Shown here piece after piece: positions 26,925-37,829 of a stretch of 64,000 bases of DNA (position 1 is its first letter; each line of letters begins with the position of its first letter). The position numbers were made by a program, and so were the translations under genes. Origin of the DNA: Lutjanus erythropterus (Eukaryota > Chordata > Actinopteri > Lutjaniformes > Lutjanidae); the NCBI GenBank assembly GCA_020091685.1, contig CM034607.1, forward strand, positions 23,001,253-23,065,252, written 5' to 3'. A model generated the notes under the pieces. It was given only the letters and a program-made list of their open reading frames with translations. It was not told where the DNA came from and did not search any database.

Positions 26925-26985
26925 AGTACTCAACTTACAGCCCGCAGGACAAATCTGGCCCCCCTGGACCTCCGACCATTGTCTA
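26925..26985. mobile_element. CGGCCCGCAGG...CTGGCCC repeat fragment
   Basis: CAGTACTCAACTTACAGCCCGCAGGACAAATCTGGCCC resembles a common hAT-type terminal sequence in fish. It is only a fragment. Confidence 0.3.
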
Positions 26986-27699
26986 ATTCACAATGAAAAT
27001 AAATTGATCCAAACTGTATTTCCCAGGAAAGAGGGACAGATGAGCTAGTTTTGGATGATGGGATAAGTAAGGCTGTTTGTAACAGAGACGGCCAATGTTT
27101 GCGTGACAGCCTTTCAGGCTGTGCAGAGGGCAGTAGGGAACCAAGTCCAGTTGCCTACAACAACTCTTTCTACAGACGCCATGACCTGGATGACTGAGAA
27201 TCTTCAGAGACAAGAGGAGCCAAAGTTACACAGAAATGAGGATAATTCTGATCCCATAAGTCTCTATTTTATACAAGAACTTCAATATGCTATTCATTCT
27301 GTCCTGGTAGAAGCAGGTCATGTTGATGGTTTATGTTCACAATTCATTTCAACATTTCAGTATTTGTGTGATAGAGGAGATTCCACCTATGTTTAATGTA
27401 TTGGTACTTTCTCAATACCCCTTGTTTAAAAACAATACAATACTAGCATTTCATAGTATTGAAAGTACCAAAGCTATAAAAATAATAATCTAAGAGCTCA
27501 TTTAAGACCTCAGTCTTCATTGTCCTGCCTGAAATTTGGCATGCAGGAGCAAAACCAGACAATGTTTAATGACTCTGTACCAGCAATGCAGGCTGTGATA
27601 AAAAAAAAAACAGTTGCTGTGGACTTTTTTTGTGTGTGTTTGCTGTGGCATTGAAAGACGTAGCGAGTATTCTTTTTTATTTCTGGTACTGTATTGAAG

Positions 27700-27870
27700 T
27701 TTATAATTCTTGTATTTTGACAACTCTATTAGAAAGGAAGTAGTCACTACATGAAACTGCTCATAACAAGGTCTTGAGTAACCAGGTCATTATTTCAAGA
27801 TCAAGACCTGCTGTAGAGTTTTTCAAAAGGTATTTCTGGGCACTTTGAGCACTACAAGCCTGGGCCCATC
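27700..27870 (+). mobile_element. fragment of the AGGGATAGTTCACCCC family
   Basis: AAAGGAAGTAGTCACTACAT, then AACTGCTCATAACAAGGTCT and TGTAGAGTTTTTCAA, match in order the right half of the larger element at 52.3-53.96 kb (AAAGAAAGTAGTTCCTACAT... near 53.74 kb). Confidence 0.5.
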
Positions 27871-27912
27871 TAGTCCCATTATAATCAAGAGAAAGCACAT
27901 ATCTCTCTGGTC

Positions 27913-27990
27913 TAGGGTGACGATATGTCCCTGTTTATTGTGGACAGTCCCTGTTTTTGGTGGCCTGTCCCCTGCTGGAGCTCACCCAGG
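27913..27990 (+). mobile_element. TAGGGTGACGATATGTCCC repeat fragment
   Basis: CTAGGGTGACGATATGTCCC followed by GGACAGTCCCTGTTTTTGG resembles the end of a hAT-type repeat found widely in vertebrates. No partner end was found. Confidence 0.35.
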
Positions 27991-28422
27991 AAATGACCCC
28001 ATTTTCAACTGTATGTTAGAGAAACTAGATAGGAGGAAGAGTGACAGTAATAGAGGAGGAATGGTAAAGGTATGATTACAGAGTCTGCCAATTTATTATT
28101 CCAAATAAATTCCAAAAAGTGAGGCAAAAAATGGGAATCTGTTAACAAAAGCATTTTATCCAATAGTGTCTGGGGAGTGGAAATAAGACTGGAGAGGAAA
28201 TAGAAGACCATGGTACTGTAAACTATGATTTCCTGAGACAGTTTACAAAGTCACTTGGTAGCCAATTTTAAAAGTCAGCCTGCCACATAGTTTATTGTGG
28301 TACAACAGTAGGGCTGGATACCGAACTTCACTACCCTTGGCACTGGCGGAATTGATTCAGTGTTAGAGGATCAAAAAAATCCCTCATCATTCTATACCAA
28401 ATTTGAAACAGGGAACTAAGGC

Positions 28423-28738
28423 TGCAACTAATGATTATTTTCACAGTAGATTAGTTTCTCGATTAACTGACTAATAGTTTTTGGTGTATAAAATGTCAGA
28501 AAATACTGAAAGATTTCGATCAGTGATTCTCAAAGACCTAGATGAAATCTTCAAATGTTTTGCTCACAACCTAAAGACATTCAGTTTAATGTCATAGAAG
28601 ACTGAAAAAAACAGAAAATATTTACATTTTAGAAGCTGGAATCAGAGAATTTTTACTTTCTTCTTTAAAAAAGGGTTATAAGAATAGTTGGTGATTAATT
28701 TAATAATCGATGAACAATCAATTAATCATTGCAGTAGT
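28423..28738 (+). mobile_element. hAT-like non-autonomous element, near full length
   Basis: It starts AAGGCTGCAACTAATGATTA and ends CAATTAATCATTGCAGTAG, with the full expected interior (TATAAAATGTCAGAAAATAC, AGAAGCTGGAATCAGAGAAT). This is the most complete copy of the GGCTGCAACTAA family here. No coding capacity. Confidence 0.7.
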
Positions 28739-29069
28739 GCAGACAACTTAAGTTTAACCATATTTTGGTAACAGGTCTACATTATTATGTTATGAAAGTG
28801 CTTTGAGTGTGTGAAATTAAAAAATTGTACTGTAATGTGTAGAGTAACTTTCACTTCATTACAGTTGGACTTTATAAAAATTGGTCTCAAAAACTTTCAT
28901 TCAGGAACCAGTGTCAAAGTCAAGTATCATATCAGACATCCAGTTTACCTTGGTCAAAATCCAAGAAATTGGAACAGTCTCCTTTTTTATTTAATAGATA
29001 ATAGCAAGGGATATTTTGATGTTATATTGACCATTTTACTATTTTAACTAGTTGCACTGGTTTTAATTT

Positions 29070-29207
29070 CAGAACTCTGGTCACCTTACTATATCGATAT
29101 CTCCAAAAGTCGGCAGCTCTCATCAAAGCAATCTAGACGGATGAATGGCACTTCAGGCAAGAGGAAAATATGTCTTTTTGATTTTGATGTGAACTGTCCC
29201 TTTAAAA
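29070..29207 (+). mobile_element. right end of an AGGGATAGTTCACCCC-type element
   Basis: TATCGATATCTCCAAAAGTC through GGCAAGAGGAAAATATG and TTTTGATGTGAACTGTCCCTTTAAA matches the right terminus of the 52.3-53.96-kb element. It lies about 570 bases downstream of stt3b exon 1 in intron 1. Confidence 0.55.
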
Positions 29208-29779
29208 CACTCGCTGAATGCATTGAAATCATGGGAGTCTTTCTCCCGGTTATTCGCCCGTCTCCCCACAATCTAAACAAAGTTGTACCTGCAGCTGGAG
29301 CCTGCACATACGGCTCACTGCAGTCATTACTTAGAGTTATTGTTGGGTGAATGGTAATCTACATGAAGAGTGGCCAAACCGGACTAGCCAGCTAGCTGTG
29401 TGTCACTCAGATCATCACGTTTAAATGTCAAGGTCCCTCACACAGGCTACACATAATAAAAGGCCACTGACCCCCCCATAATCAATTGATCGTCCCAAAG
29501 ATATTTGCTCTAATCCTGTTGTTGGTCCTTCTGGGGAAAACAACCGTTTATCCCGAAGATGAGGAGCTAACAGCAGATATAAGTAGTTAAAGCTGTGTTC
29601 AAAGCAGTGGCTGTCATTGTGCTGACTTCTTAAGAGTAAAATAGCACAGTTAAAATAATATACGACATGTTTAATTTTTAAAAAAATAACCCCCTGCAGC
29701 GATCTGGATCTCAATCTGAGTCCACAAGCAACTGTTACCGGCTACTCCAGCTGACATGACAAACGTTAAGCTAGCTCAC

Positions 29780-30042
29780 CATGGATCAAACTCGTGGATG
29801 ATGCTCTCGAACCGGATCACGGCGAAAAGTCTGGAGCTGAATCCCGCCAGGCAGGCCAGAAAAAGAATGCTAAAGGAGAGTAAAGACTGCCACCCTGCCG
29901 GCTGTGTCAGTCCGCCAGACAGGCCTCCTTTGCCCCCTCCTCCACCCGCGGCGCTGGGTCGGCTGTTCCCGTGCACCGAGCCCCCGGCATTGGTGGTGGA
30001 CGCTTTGTGCTTGCCGTCGCTGGCTGCGTGGTGCTCCGCCAT
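29780..30042 (-). CDS. stt3b: stt3b coding exon 1 (oligosaccharyltransferase catalytic subunit STT3B), partial gene
   Basis: STT3B is a catalytic subunit of the ER oligosaccharyltransferase that moves the lipid-linked glycan onto Asn-X-Ser/Thr sequons, mainly after translation. The exon encodes 87 residues plus two bases of a Trp codon. Residues 1-40 are a polar Gly/Ala/Ser-rich cytosolic tail. GGLTQPAGWQSLLSF (about 43-57) leads into the first membrane segment (about 52-76), followed by RLFAVIRFESIIHEFDPW. The EFDPW motif starts the first luminal loop and carries the conserved acidic catalytic-site Asp of the STT3 family. From Gly42 on it closely matches the vertebrate STT3B pattern; the tail is divergent, as is usual for this family. 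I chose the ATG at 30042 because it has a good context (G at -3, G at +4) and is the first in-frame ATG; the open frame further upstream begins only with GTG. The exon ends CCATG|GTGAGC, splitting the Trp codon after two bases. All later exons lie outside the window. Confidence 0.93.
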
Positions 30043-30470
30043 TTCTGCGCGCCGTGTCGGTTGGATTTGCTCGGGCGTCCCTCCTGCCACGCTCCCGTGT
30101 CTCCCCCTCCGCTCCGCGCTGTGATAAACTCCTCCTTTAGTTTGTGCCCGCTCTCCTCAGGTATTCTCTCTCGCGAGTCCCCCCTCCGCGTGGATATATG
30201 TTTAAATTCAGTATCGCCACTCCGAGAGGCAGCCGTTACATCCCGAAACGCACACTCATGCGCCACATACCGAGCCTGCAACAGTCAATTCGCTTCACGA
30301 TTGAACGCCGGTGGAAAGGGGCGGGAGGGATGCGATGGGCGGGGCGTATGGAAGCTCTGGCGGCCTCTCACAGATCGACAGGTACGAGTAGGCGGCGCTT
30401 TACGTTTTGTAGCCAATCAGAGAGCAACACTGGCTAGATTGTCACGTAACTACACCAATAGGAGCACCAT
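30043..30470 (-). promoter_or_regulatory. stt3b: stt3b 5' UTR and CpG-island promoter
   Basis: The DNA turns abruptly GC- and CpG-rich from about 29890 to 30380, against AT-rich surroundings, covering exon 1 and the sequence upstream of the stt3b ATG. No TATA box was seen at a sensible distance. Visible motifs are a near-palindrome ACTCGCGAGA read on the minus strand (about 30169-30178), GC boxes at about 30317-30325 and 30337-30345, CCAAT boxes on the plus strand at 30413-30417 and 30455-30459 (NF-Y type), and a CACGT core near 30443. This is the usual make-up of a dispersed housekeeping promoter. The transcription start is not determinable here but probably lies at 30150-30320. Motif function is inferred. 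Confidence 0.7.
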
Positions 30471-31206
30471 AAATCATAACTGCGACTGATTGAAATAAGG
30501 ATTATCCCCTGTTATGTATAAAATTGAGTCATTCTGGTGCTCACTATAAATAAAATCCTTATTACTCGGCTTAAACTTGGCTGTACAGAGTTGTATTAGT
30601 CATTTTTTAATAAAGAATAACAAAAGGAAGATAATGTGCGCACAGAGAGACAGCCCAAAATCTTGAAATAAACTCCTCGCAGCTAAAAGCTATAGGCAGG
30701 TGTGTGAAGATAAATGCTCTCTGTGAGTGCAATATTTCTGTTGCCCTTGGATGTTCTGGACTGGGTGGTGGAGTGGTAATAAAGATTGATGTGTCTCATC
30801 ATTATTGTGTCCCCCAGCAAAGACAGGAACACAGCATTCATCATTCTCTTAAACTCAGGATGTACTTTCACAACTTCCCCCAAAGCCCCGAAAGCCTATA
30901 TTGGAATAAGGCGGCTTTTTTTTTGAACATTTCAAAATAAATGCTCAAGTTTTTTTGATTGATGTATACATTCATTTTGTGCTTGCACTGTTTCATATAA
31001 CCATGACACAGAGGCAGGAAGTATTATTGATTTATCTGAGATTTGATTCTCTCCCACAGGCAGAAAAACAATAGTCCAACAGTCCTCTTCTGTGTAATAT
31101 CATAGATGGAGACAGCTTCGTTCTGAAGTCAGAGTTGACAAAAAAATCTTTTTCTCATCTCCTAGAACATTAGTTGTATGTGACGCTGCTTTATGTGGAT
31201 CTAAGC

Positions 31207-32990
31207 CAGCGGTTCTCAACGTGGGGGTCAGGACCCACAAGAAGGTCGTGAGATCATTTCCAGGGGCTGCCAGATGTTTGTGGAGAATGAAATAAAATAT
31301 TGTTTCAGTGAGAACCAGGAAGAAGCTCTTAGTAACGTGAGTGTCATTATGAAAAACATAAGAGACCAGCATTCAAAAATCTGCAAAATACAGCTGGCTT
31401 TAAGAAATGTAACAGCCTATAAACTGAACACACACAGACGCTAACAAAAAGTAACATTTGCATTTTGTAACATAAAATGATTGTAACATAAAATTGCTGC
31501 TGAATAATTTTGAACCTCATTACTTGTCCTATTGTACTATGAGTGTTTTTATTGTATATTGTATTGTTAATTGTGTATTTCCATACTTTATATTGCTTAT
31601 TTTTGTACTTTCTCCTGTCTATTCTTTGCAAATATGTGTGAATTTCAAATATGTAAATAATGTGTGAATACAAGCACCACTGGGGGATGATGCAACTGTT
31701 ATGTCATCACACCTTCACAGTGAGAATTAAGTTCTTGAATCTTGAAATAGTAAACTTAACTAACTTCTCTGTCCACAACACGAGGCATGATGGGAAGTGA
31801 AGGCCATTCAAGTGATATTTGCCTCAGAATTTTATTGAGTATGCGTGCAACTGCGTTCTGATTGGACACACATACAAAAAAAATGTCATCCCCCCTCTCT
31901 TCTCCCTGTTTCCTGTCTGCTCTTCGGCTGTCCTGTGTAATGAAGGCAAAAGGGCCGAGAAGATAACTTAAAAAAAAAAAAAATCATTTTGCAGCTTTTC
32001 TGCCACAGTATTGTGTTAAATATGTAACATATTTACTGTACTAAATCATAAAATTACCATGATATGTTATCAGAGATAAAGGAAAACGTGCTAGACATGA
32101 AACATGGAAAACTGGCTTCTCGATAGCAACGATACTGCTTGCATGTCTCTTCCATTCCGGGATGTCTGTTTTTGTTTTCCTTTCACATTTATTAGAGTTT
32201 TTACAACTTCCATCAATGAAACTCACAAACTATGTAGGTGTACTGCCAACAAGAAAGAGCACAAATGCACCAACTGGTACATCCAGTGAGTTTTAATAAT
32301 ATCATTATGTTTTATACAGTATCTAATCACATCCTTCATAGGAAAACAGTAAACTGTAAAAACAGTTGCTGGACTGTAATATTGTTGATTTGCGATGAAA
32401 GTATTTGTTTAACACTGCTTTTTATCTTTGTTACTTCTGTAGCTCCCGCTGTTACAATTGAGACTTAGATTTGTTTCAGCTGGAACATCAGACAGCGTCT
32501 GCTTTTGGTTTAATTCCTCATGACTTGTTTTCTCTAATGAAAAACTGAAACTGGTTTATGATAGCAGACACAAGTAAATCGGTTGTCTGAAGATATTAAA
32601 TATCTAGGTCAAAACATCTCTGAGTAAAAGAGTAAAAAGTGAAAAACTTTGTAATTCAGGCAGCTCTCCCCTGCTCGTTTCTGAATGCTGATCTGACATA
32701 TTGCTTCTTTAACCAAGCAGCTATAGTCAGTTCAGCTAGAAATCATATAGAATGACCGCAGTGCAGCAATGACTTCTCAGGTCAGAGGACTCAGGTCAAC
32801 AGGAGACTGGACAGGAAATAGAGACTGTATGTAAAGGTGGGTCACCTGAAAGTTTGACAGCAGCATGATCACCTGAGAAACACAAAACACCAGGGTTCCC
32901 AAATTCCAAATATCATCCTGACTTTCTGCAATATAGATTTTTTCATGGGGTTTCTGGGGGATTGCAACTCGAAAAGGCTGAGAACTACAG
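31207..32990. mobile_element. hAT-like element, 1.8 kb, CAGCGGTTCTCAAC ends
   Basis: The left end CAGCGGTTCTCAACGTGGGG and right end CTCGAAAAGGCTGAGAACTACAG are imperfect inverted repeats of the CAGTGGTTCTCAAC (Charlie-like hAT) type. ATCTAAGC (31199-31206) and CTCTAACC (32991-32998) flank it and agree at six of eight positions, fitting a decayed 8-bp target duplication. No transposase frame survives inside. A TTAA MITE fragment lies within (from about 32015). Confidence 0.65.
32015..32260 (+). mobile_element. TTAA MITE fragment inside hAT-like element
   Basis: TTAAATATGTAACATATTTACTGTACTAAATCATAAAATT, then GATATGTTATCAGAGATAAAG and a TCTCGATAGCAACGATACTGC block, follow the 5' half of the 56.65-kb copy in order. 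The 3' half is not clear. Confidence 0.5.
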
Positions 32991-33049
32991 CTCTAACCCG
33001 CTGCGTAGTCCTTCAACTTACACTGAGCATTGTACAACCAAAGGAGTCT

Positions 33050-33330
33050 GTTTCTAAACAAACAGCAACAGTGGCAGACTCAGGTTGTCTGAGGGCCCGG
33101 GGTGAAATAAATAAAAAGGGCGCCAGCCATATACACCAGTGTGTCAAAAGTCGTGATGCACTTCATCATGTTTGCCCACCGGAAGGGCAACCAGGGCACT
33201 TCCCACATTTTTTTCACTGGAAGGGCACTTCATCATGTTTTATCTGTTATAGGTGTGATCATGGGGTGATTGTTCCCACTTGTGCTCCTTCCAGTCCACC
33301 AGTGAGGAGCAAAGTGAGTGAATCACAGGC
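33050..33330. repeat. interspersed repeat with internal duplication
   Basis: AACAGTGGCAGACTCAGGTT, then AGGGCGCCAGCCATATACAC, is a recognisable fish repeat. Within it GGGCACTTC and CTTCATCATGTTT occur twice (near 33160-33230), a small internal direct duplication. Confidence 0.45.
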
Positions 33331-35509
33331 ATCCAAAACATTAGTATAAATTCAAATTATGACTTCATAGTGATTATGTATTGCACCAGATTTTAATACT
33401 ATTACTTTGGGTAATTTATAGGAGTGTTTCAACTGCAGCTGCACACTCAGGCAATAACTACTTATCAGAGTATTTACATTTTAAGGAAATTGCATGCTTT
33501 TCTGTTTACAATATACAACAAGTTGTTAATTATACACGCTTTTAGTACCTTTGATTTGGCCATTTGCTGGTTTGAAAATTGTACATGCTGGCCCAAATTC
33601 CCTTCCTTACTTTCCATCAGCAGTGTTTACAGCTATCCTGTCACCCATAGGATGGTGATTTAAAAAATGTAAATGAAATATTCATGTAGAAGAATTGGAC
33701 TGAAGTTTGAGCCGGCTTAGCACAGCTTTGGATCGAGGCTATCTTCTGGAGAGACAAGGAAGAGATAAGAGGGAGATGAGAATACGGCGTTGGAGAGACG
33801 GGGAGATGGAAGGCTGATAATAAAGGAGAGTAAAAGCATGATTATGAAAATTGATGGGGGTCATCATGGAGAGCAGATGGAGTGGCAGCCGTGGATAAGA
33901 GTTTTGAGTTTGCAGAGATCACGGGAATAAAAACTCTGCATCACAGACAGTATCGCATGCATACGCTAGAGCTGAAAGACGTGCACCCCCACATACAACA
34001 TACAAAGATACAGTGCATGCAAACACATGCATACTGATGAATCCATACAACACACACATGCACGCAGTTCCTATAGATCATTCATCAAGACCTGCTTATG
34101 CCAAAATGAGCACTCAGCCCCTTCACCCTTTCCCCTCTACCTTCAAATTCTGAATGGGTGACCTTTGAGACAAATAGAAATGCAGGCTGTGAAGATTGCT
34201 TCAATCGCATCTATTGTCAAAAGGCCAAGCCCAGATGAAAGCCAGCCAAAATGAGTGCTGTTGCCAGGCAGGGCAGCTTTGCTTTCCTCCATCTCCAGAG
34301 GCTGACTTGAATGTTTGTGTTTGCTTTGTCTTTCTTTTCTGTTTTTTCTCATTACAGACTAGCAGAGTTTATGCTTGGCATTCTTAGGTGTCTACATTTC
34401 TTTACTTTGCCAAAGGCCAGTCGTGCTAAAAAGCTTAAGATGCCTGGCATGAAACGCTCTTTGCACTTTTCTCCCTGTCATCTCTCTCGGCTTTGGCTGC
34501 AAGTGTGAGAGAGTTTGAAAGCAAGAGAGGAGGAGAGAAGGAGGGAGGTGTTGCAACTGGTCAAGATGATTAAATCATTGTGTCCATTTTTTTTACACTT
34601 TTAAAAGTAAACTGATGTAATAAAAAAAAAAAGCGCAACCAGCAAATCCTGGAAGCTATAAACAGCTTCAGTATATCTAGGTGCGGTATTGATTGGATAC
34701 AGCAATTTGTCTCAGGGTGCATAATAATGTCAAATCTCTCAATCAATTTTGCATGATGTTATGCAAGCAATGAAAACAGAGCAAAGATTCCTATGTGAAT
34801 ATGCAGTCTCTGATGAAAAGTTGCTGTGTTCTTTTAAAGGAATCTTCAAATATAATGCTCATGGCATTATATGAGAAGTGCACACAGGCATGTGAGTTTG
34901 TCATTTGTTTTTGAGACTGCAGTGTGAAGCTCGCACATCATGTTCCCAGTGCCTGGTTTGTCCTTTAAGCAAAATATTAAGCTAAGTGGTTCACATAGAG
35001 TTGCATTACATCTCTTAGGTTGTCTTCTTTAGACTTGAGCTCAATCCTTTCACAGCAGTTAATGTCATATTATCACAGTACATGGCCTTGTTAAATAATC
35101 AGTTGGTCAATTATAGCATTCTAAGGTCTTTTTCTATTATTTCTGCCTAACAGATTGTAGCTATGATTAACAGACTGTTGCTATGGACACAGTTCAGATC
35201 ATAGAATCTAGAGAGGGAAAAAAAAAAATTTAAATAAATATTTTGTGTTAAAACATTTTCTTTAGAAGTAAGCAGCCATGTAATAAGCAGGATATATACA
35301 GTGAGCAGGTCATTATTTCAAAATAAACTCTTTCAGGCTCACTGTACATCGTCCCTCTCATACAGCACATATGCACTTCAGTTACTATGGTTATGCTTCA
35401 CTTTCATCATTCTATAATATGTAACATTTCCACATTAAAATATTTAAAAATGCTAAATGTATTATATTTATAATGTTATATTAATGTTATAGTTTGTTGA
35501 GCCATTTAC

Positions 35510-35864
35510 TTACATTGTCCAATATGTAACTTATTCAAGGTAACGGTGTGTTTCCTGTTAGCTGTTGCTAGCTGGTTGGCATAAATCAAATACGTCAGAG
35601 AGTGAGGAAGGAAGTTGGTGAATGTGACTGAGTGTAACGTGAACGACACTTTAACATGACCTCATCCATGAACATGATTTTTGCTAGAATTGTCAGATAA
35701 ATTTTCATCAGCTATGGTGGTTGTTTAACAATGAAGACAACAACTCCCATGATCCCACACTACTTCACAATGATATCAGACTCTTTATTCTGTCTGTTTA
35801 GTCTGTTTTTTTTTAAATGACAGAGGCCCCCTATAGCAGCACAACTTACATATTGCACATTTAA
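35510..35864 (-). mobile_element. TTAA MITE (TTAAATGTGCAATATGTAAGTT type)
   Basis: Read on the minus strand it starts TTAAATGTGCAATATGTAAG and TTGTGCTGCTATAGGGGGCC. The other end, ACATTGTCCAATATGTAACTT at about 35511, is the inverted partner. TTAA flanks the right side and TTAC the left. About 355 bp, with no coding capacity. Confidence 0.6.
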
Positions 35865-35879
35865 TGGTACTAGATGGCA

Positions 35880-35945
35880 TTAATTTTGTTAGTTGTTAGC
35901 TTGCTTAGCTAACACATTTAGTTAGCCTATGCTAGCTAGCTTCTC
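35880..35945. repeat. TTAGCTAG-rich repeat, left block
   Basis: GTTAGTTGTTAGCTTGCTTAGCTAACACATTTAGTTAGCC and GCTAGCTAGC form a cluster of short palindromic TTAGC/GCTAA words. A similar block follows at 36255-36300, enclosing the Myb-like remnant. Confidence 0.6.
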
Positions 35946-35984
35946 CAAAATGGTCAACAAAAGGAAGACAAAAAAAAAGAAAGA

Positions 35985-36218
35985 ATCAAACTGACAGAAG
36001 ATAAAAATATTGTTCTATTCAAAGAATATGGAAAGTAAAAGCCCATAAGAACCCAGCAACAACAAATACAGGCAAGCAGAAGATGTGGTAAGAAGTAAAT
36101 GACCAATCAATGCAAGAAATCTGCTGTGAAACAAACCGTAGATGAAGTGATGAAGAAATATAAAAATATTACCGTGACAGCAAGAAAAGAGTCAACAAAA
36201 ACTGTGTTAATAAAATGA
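35985..36218 (+). pseudogene. broken Myb/SANT-like ORF, probable PIF/Harbinger remnant
   Basis: One frame from 36099 to the TGA near 36216 reads MTNQCKKSAVKQTVDEVMKK then YKNITVTARKESTKT. The T-V-D-E-V-x-K-K-Y-K-N-I block is the characteristic third-helix region of the Myb/SANT-like proteins of fish Harbinger elements and the host genes derived from them. Upstream pieces in other frames (KLTEDKNIVLFKEYGK near 35989; TNTGKQKMW near 36066) fit the earlier parts of the same domain but are separated by stops and a frameshift near 36090. No start, no nuclease ORF and no intact reading frame exist. It lies between two TTAGC-rich blocks. Identification rests on pattern recognition of a short stretch. 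Confidence 0.45.
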
Positions 36219-36254
36219 TTTAGCCAACGTAAATACATGAGACAGAGTTATATT

Positions 36255-36305
36255 AAATGTTAGCTAGCTAACTAGCTAGCTAAAAAGCTGCTAGTGCTAA
36301 TGTCA
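36255..36305. repeat. TTAGCTAG-rich repeat, right block
   Basis: GTTAGCTAGCTAACTAGCTAGCTAAAAAGC is a nearly perfect array of TAGC palindromes and mirrors the block at 35.9 kb. Confidence 0.65.
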
Positions 36306-37073
36306 AATCTTTATTCTTTAAGAAATTGCTAGCATCACTCATAGTATCAAGTGGGTTTCCCCCTGCCCTGAAAAAATGTGTCCTCCATCAACAGTCACCA
36401 CAAATTCAGCCGCTGTCTTATTTTCCACAAAGTATCTCAAATTCACGAGACTGTTATGGGTCTTTTACAGTTTTCTTAGGAAAATGCTCACTAAGAACTT
36501 TCTACCAATACATACGGGAAACCACAAAATCTAACATCAAAAATGAAATTACCTGCTTCTTTTTGAAGCTAACTAAATATTCATTGTAACTTTGCCTGGG
36601 AAAATGTAAACACAGGCTCCACTGATTTGATTTTATGGAGAGTATAACCCAGTGGCAGCCATTAAAATATAGAAATAGCCGATCTTCTCGCTAATGCTCT
36701 TGTTAACTTATGTAGGTCATATAGAGGCATCAGTATTAAATTGAGACTGTTTCATAACCAGATAAAAACTCGCTGTAGTAGATTAAAATAGCTAAGGGCA
36801 AACACTTAAGAGATTAAAAGGTTTTCCCTTACAACACCCAAGGAAATCCTTATGGTGATTTTACGCAACTCGTTTTTTTTCCTAATGCATCCTTAGAGGA
36901 AAATTCAAAGGAAACCTCAGCCTGAGTGGTTTCATTCAACTGGGTATGCCTGACATCCTTGCAACATATATCAGTGCAAGCCGTGTAACGGAAACTGGAA
37001 AAAAAAATCACAAATGAGAATTATAGATCCATGTTTTATTTGTACCCACTTTGTCCTGTGGAGGGTCATTAGT

Positions 37074-37195
37074 AGGGGCGGGAGCCTTTCCCAGCATGCT
37101 GTGGGTGGAAGGCAGGAAAACACTAGATTGATTGCCAATCCATCATGGGATAACACACAGAGTCACACACCTATATGTGTAGTCTTCAATTCACT
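37074..37195 (+). mobile_element. fish retroposon tail fragment (GGGCGGGAGCCTTTCCCAGC type)
   Basis: GGGGCGGGAGCCTTTCCCAG, GGTGGAAGGCAGGAAAACAC, GATTGCCAATCCATCATGGG and ATAACACACAGAGTCACACAC follow the order of a widespread fish LINE-derived tail. It is a decayed fragment. Confidence 0.55.
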
Positions 37196-37479
37196 AGATT
37201 AGAAGATACATTTGAGACCTGGGTTTTTATTGTTGTCTTTGATTTGTCGTTAAGTTGTCCTTTAATTTGCTCGGTACTGTTCTCCTCTAATTGCTTTGTG
37301 CATCATTTACATGTGCAGCCTAACTGGGGGGGAAATCTATTCCGTATATTCGATCGAAAAGCATGGCAGAACAGGATGTTTGCTCATTGTGAGCACAGCA
37401 AGCTTTAAACACTCCATAGAGTCTGTTTGTGTGATCCGGTGTAACAGGATGATTAGCCAGTGCCTGGGGATCGCCACTG

Positions 37480-37800
37480 CGCACGCCGATCTGCACCGCA
37501 ATCATTAACAGAAATGAGGGCACTTAAAGAAAACCACTTAGCATCCCAATGAGGTGCGCCGTCCAACTGTTATGAACTATTTATTTACCTGTCGCCAACC
37601 AAGAGTCAGACAGCCTGTTTTAATGCTCTCTAAGAAGCTGTATGGCATCATTATAAGTGTCTCAAGGTCAAGTTCCATGTGTCATAAAAATAACTCCTTA
37701 TTTAATCTGTATTCAGTTTGAACTGGTTTCTATGACAACAGAGTTTAATGACATCCTGAGAGCGAGTCTTAGTGATGAGTCAGAGGATGAAAGAAAACAA
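37480..37800. other. candidate conserved non-coding block
   Basis: Between the retroposon tail and the minisatellite element this stretch has no repeat hallmarks and contains AACTATTTATTTACCTGTCG, CATCATTATAAGTGTC and TTTCTATGACAACAGAG. It could be a conserved intergenic element. Unverified. Confidence 0.2.
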
Positions 37801-37829
37801 GCACGAGTAATGACCTGACTTAACAATGG

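Larger units (their letters stand above)
1..29779 (-). other. stt3b: stt3b intron 1 (5' part of intron; 3' end outside window)
   Basis: From the stt3b exon 1 donor down to base 1, I found no sequence resembling STT3B exon 2, which should start with the rest of the FNYRSTHHLASHGFYEF block. The first intron is therefore at least 29.8 kb. It contains the repeats listed separately. Outside them I see nothing recognisable in about 600-1900, 3100-4400, 4860-6240, 7200-10100, 10230-12400, 13010-14660, 14740-16220, 16810-18560, 18890-20040, 20470-22680, 23340-24030, 24660-26920, 29220-29779 beyond AT-rich unique sequence, short poly-A, and a poly-G tract near 10404-10418. Open frames there are short, overlap on both strands and carry no domain I recognise. 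Confidence 0.75.

Noticed and set aside
30043..30090. 16-residue N-terminal extension of STT3B
   Set aside because: It would start at GTG; the ATG at 30042 has a good context and aligns with the family start.
29971..30489. 172-residue plus-strand open frame
   Set aside because: It is antisense to stt3b exon 1 and its CpG-island promoter; GC-rich DNA has few stops, and the translation shows no domain.
35422..35470. another TTAA MITE end (ATAATATGTAACATTTCC)
   Set aside because: Only a short word matches; no partner end could be placed.
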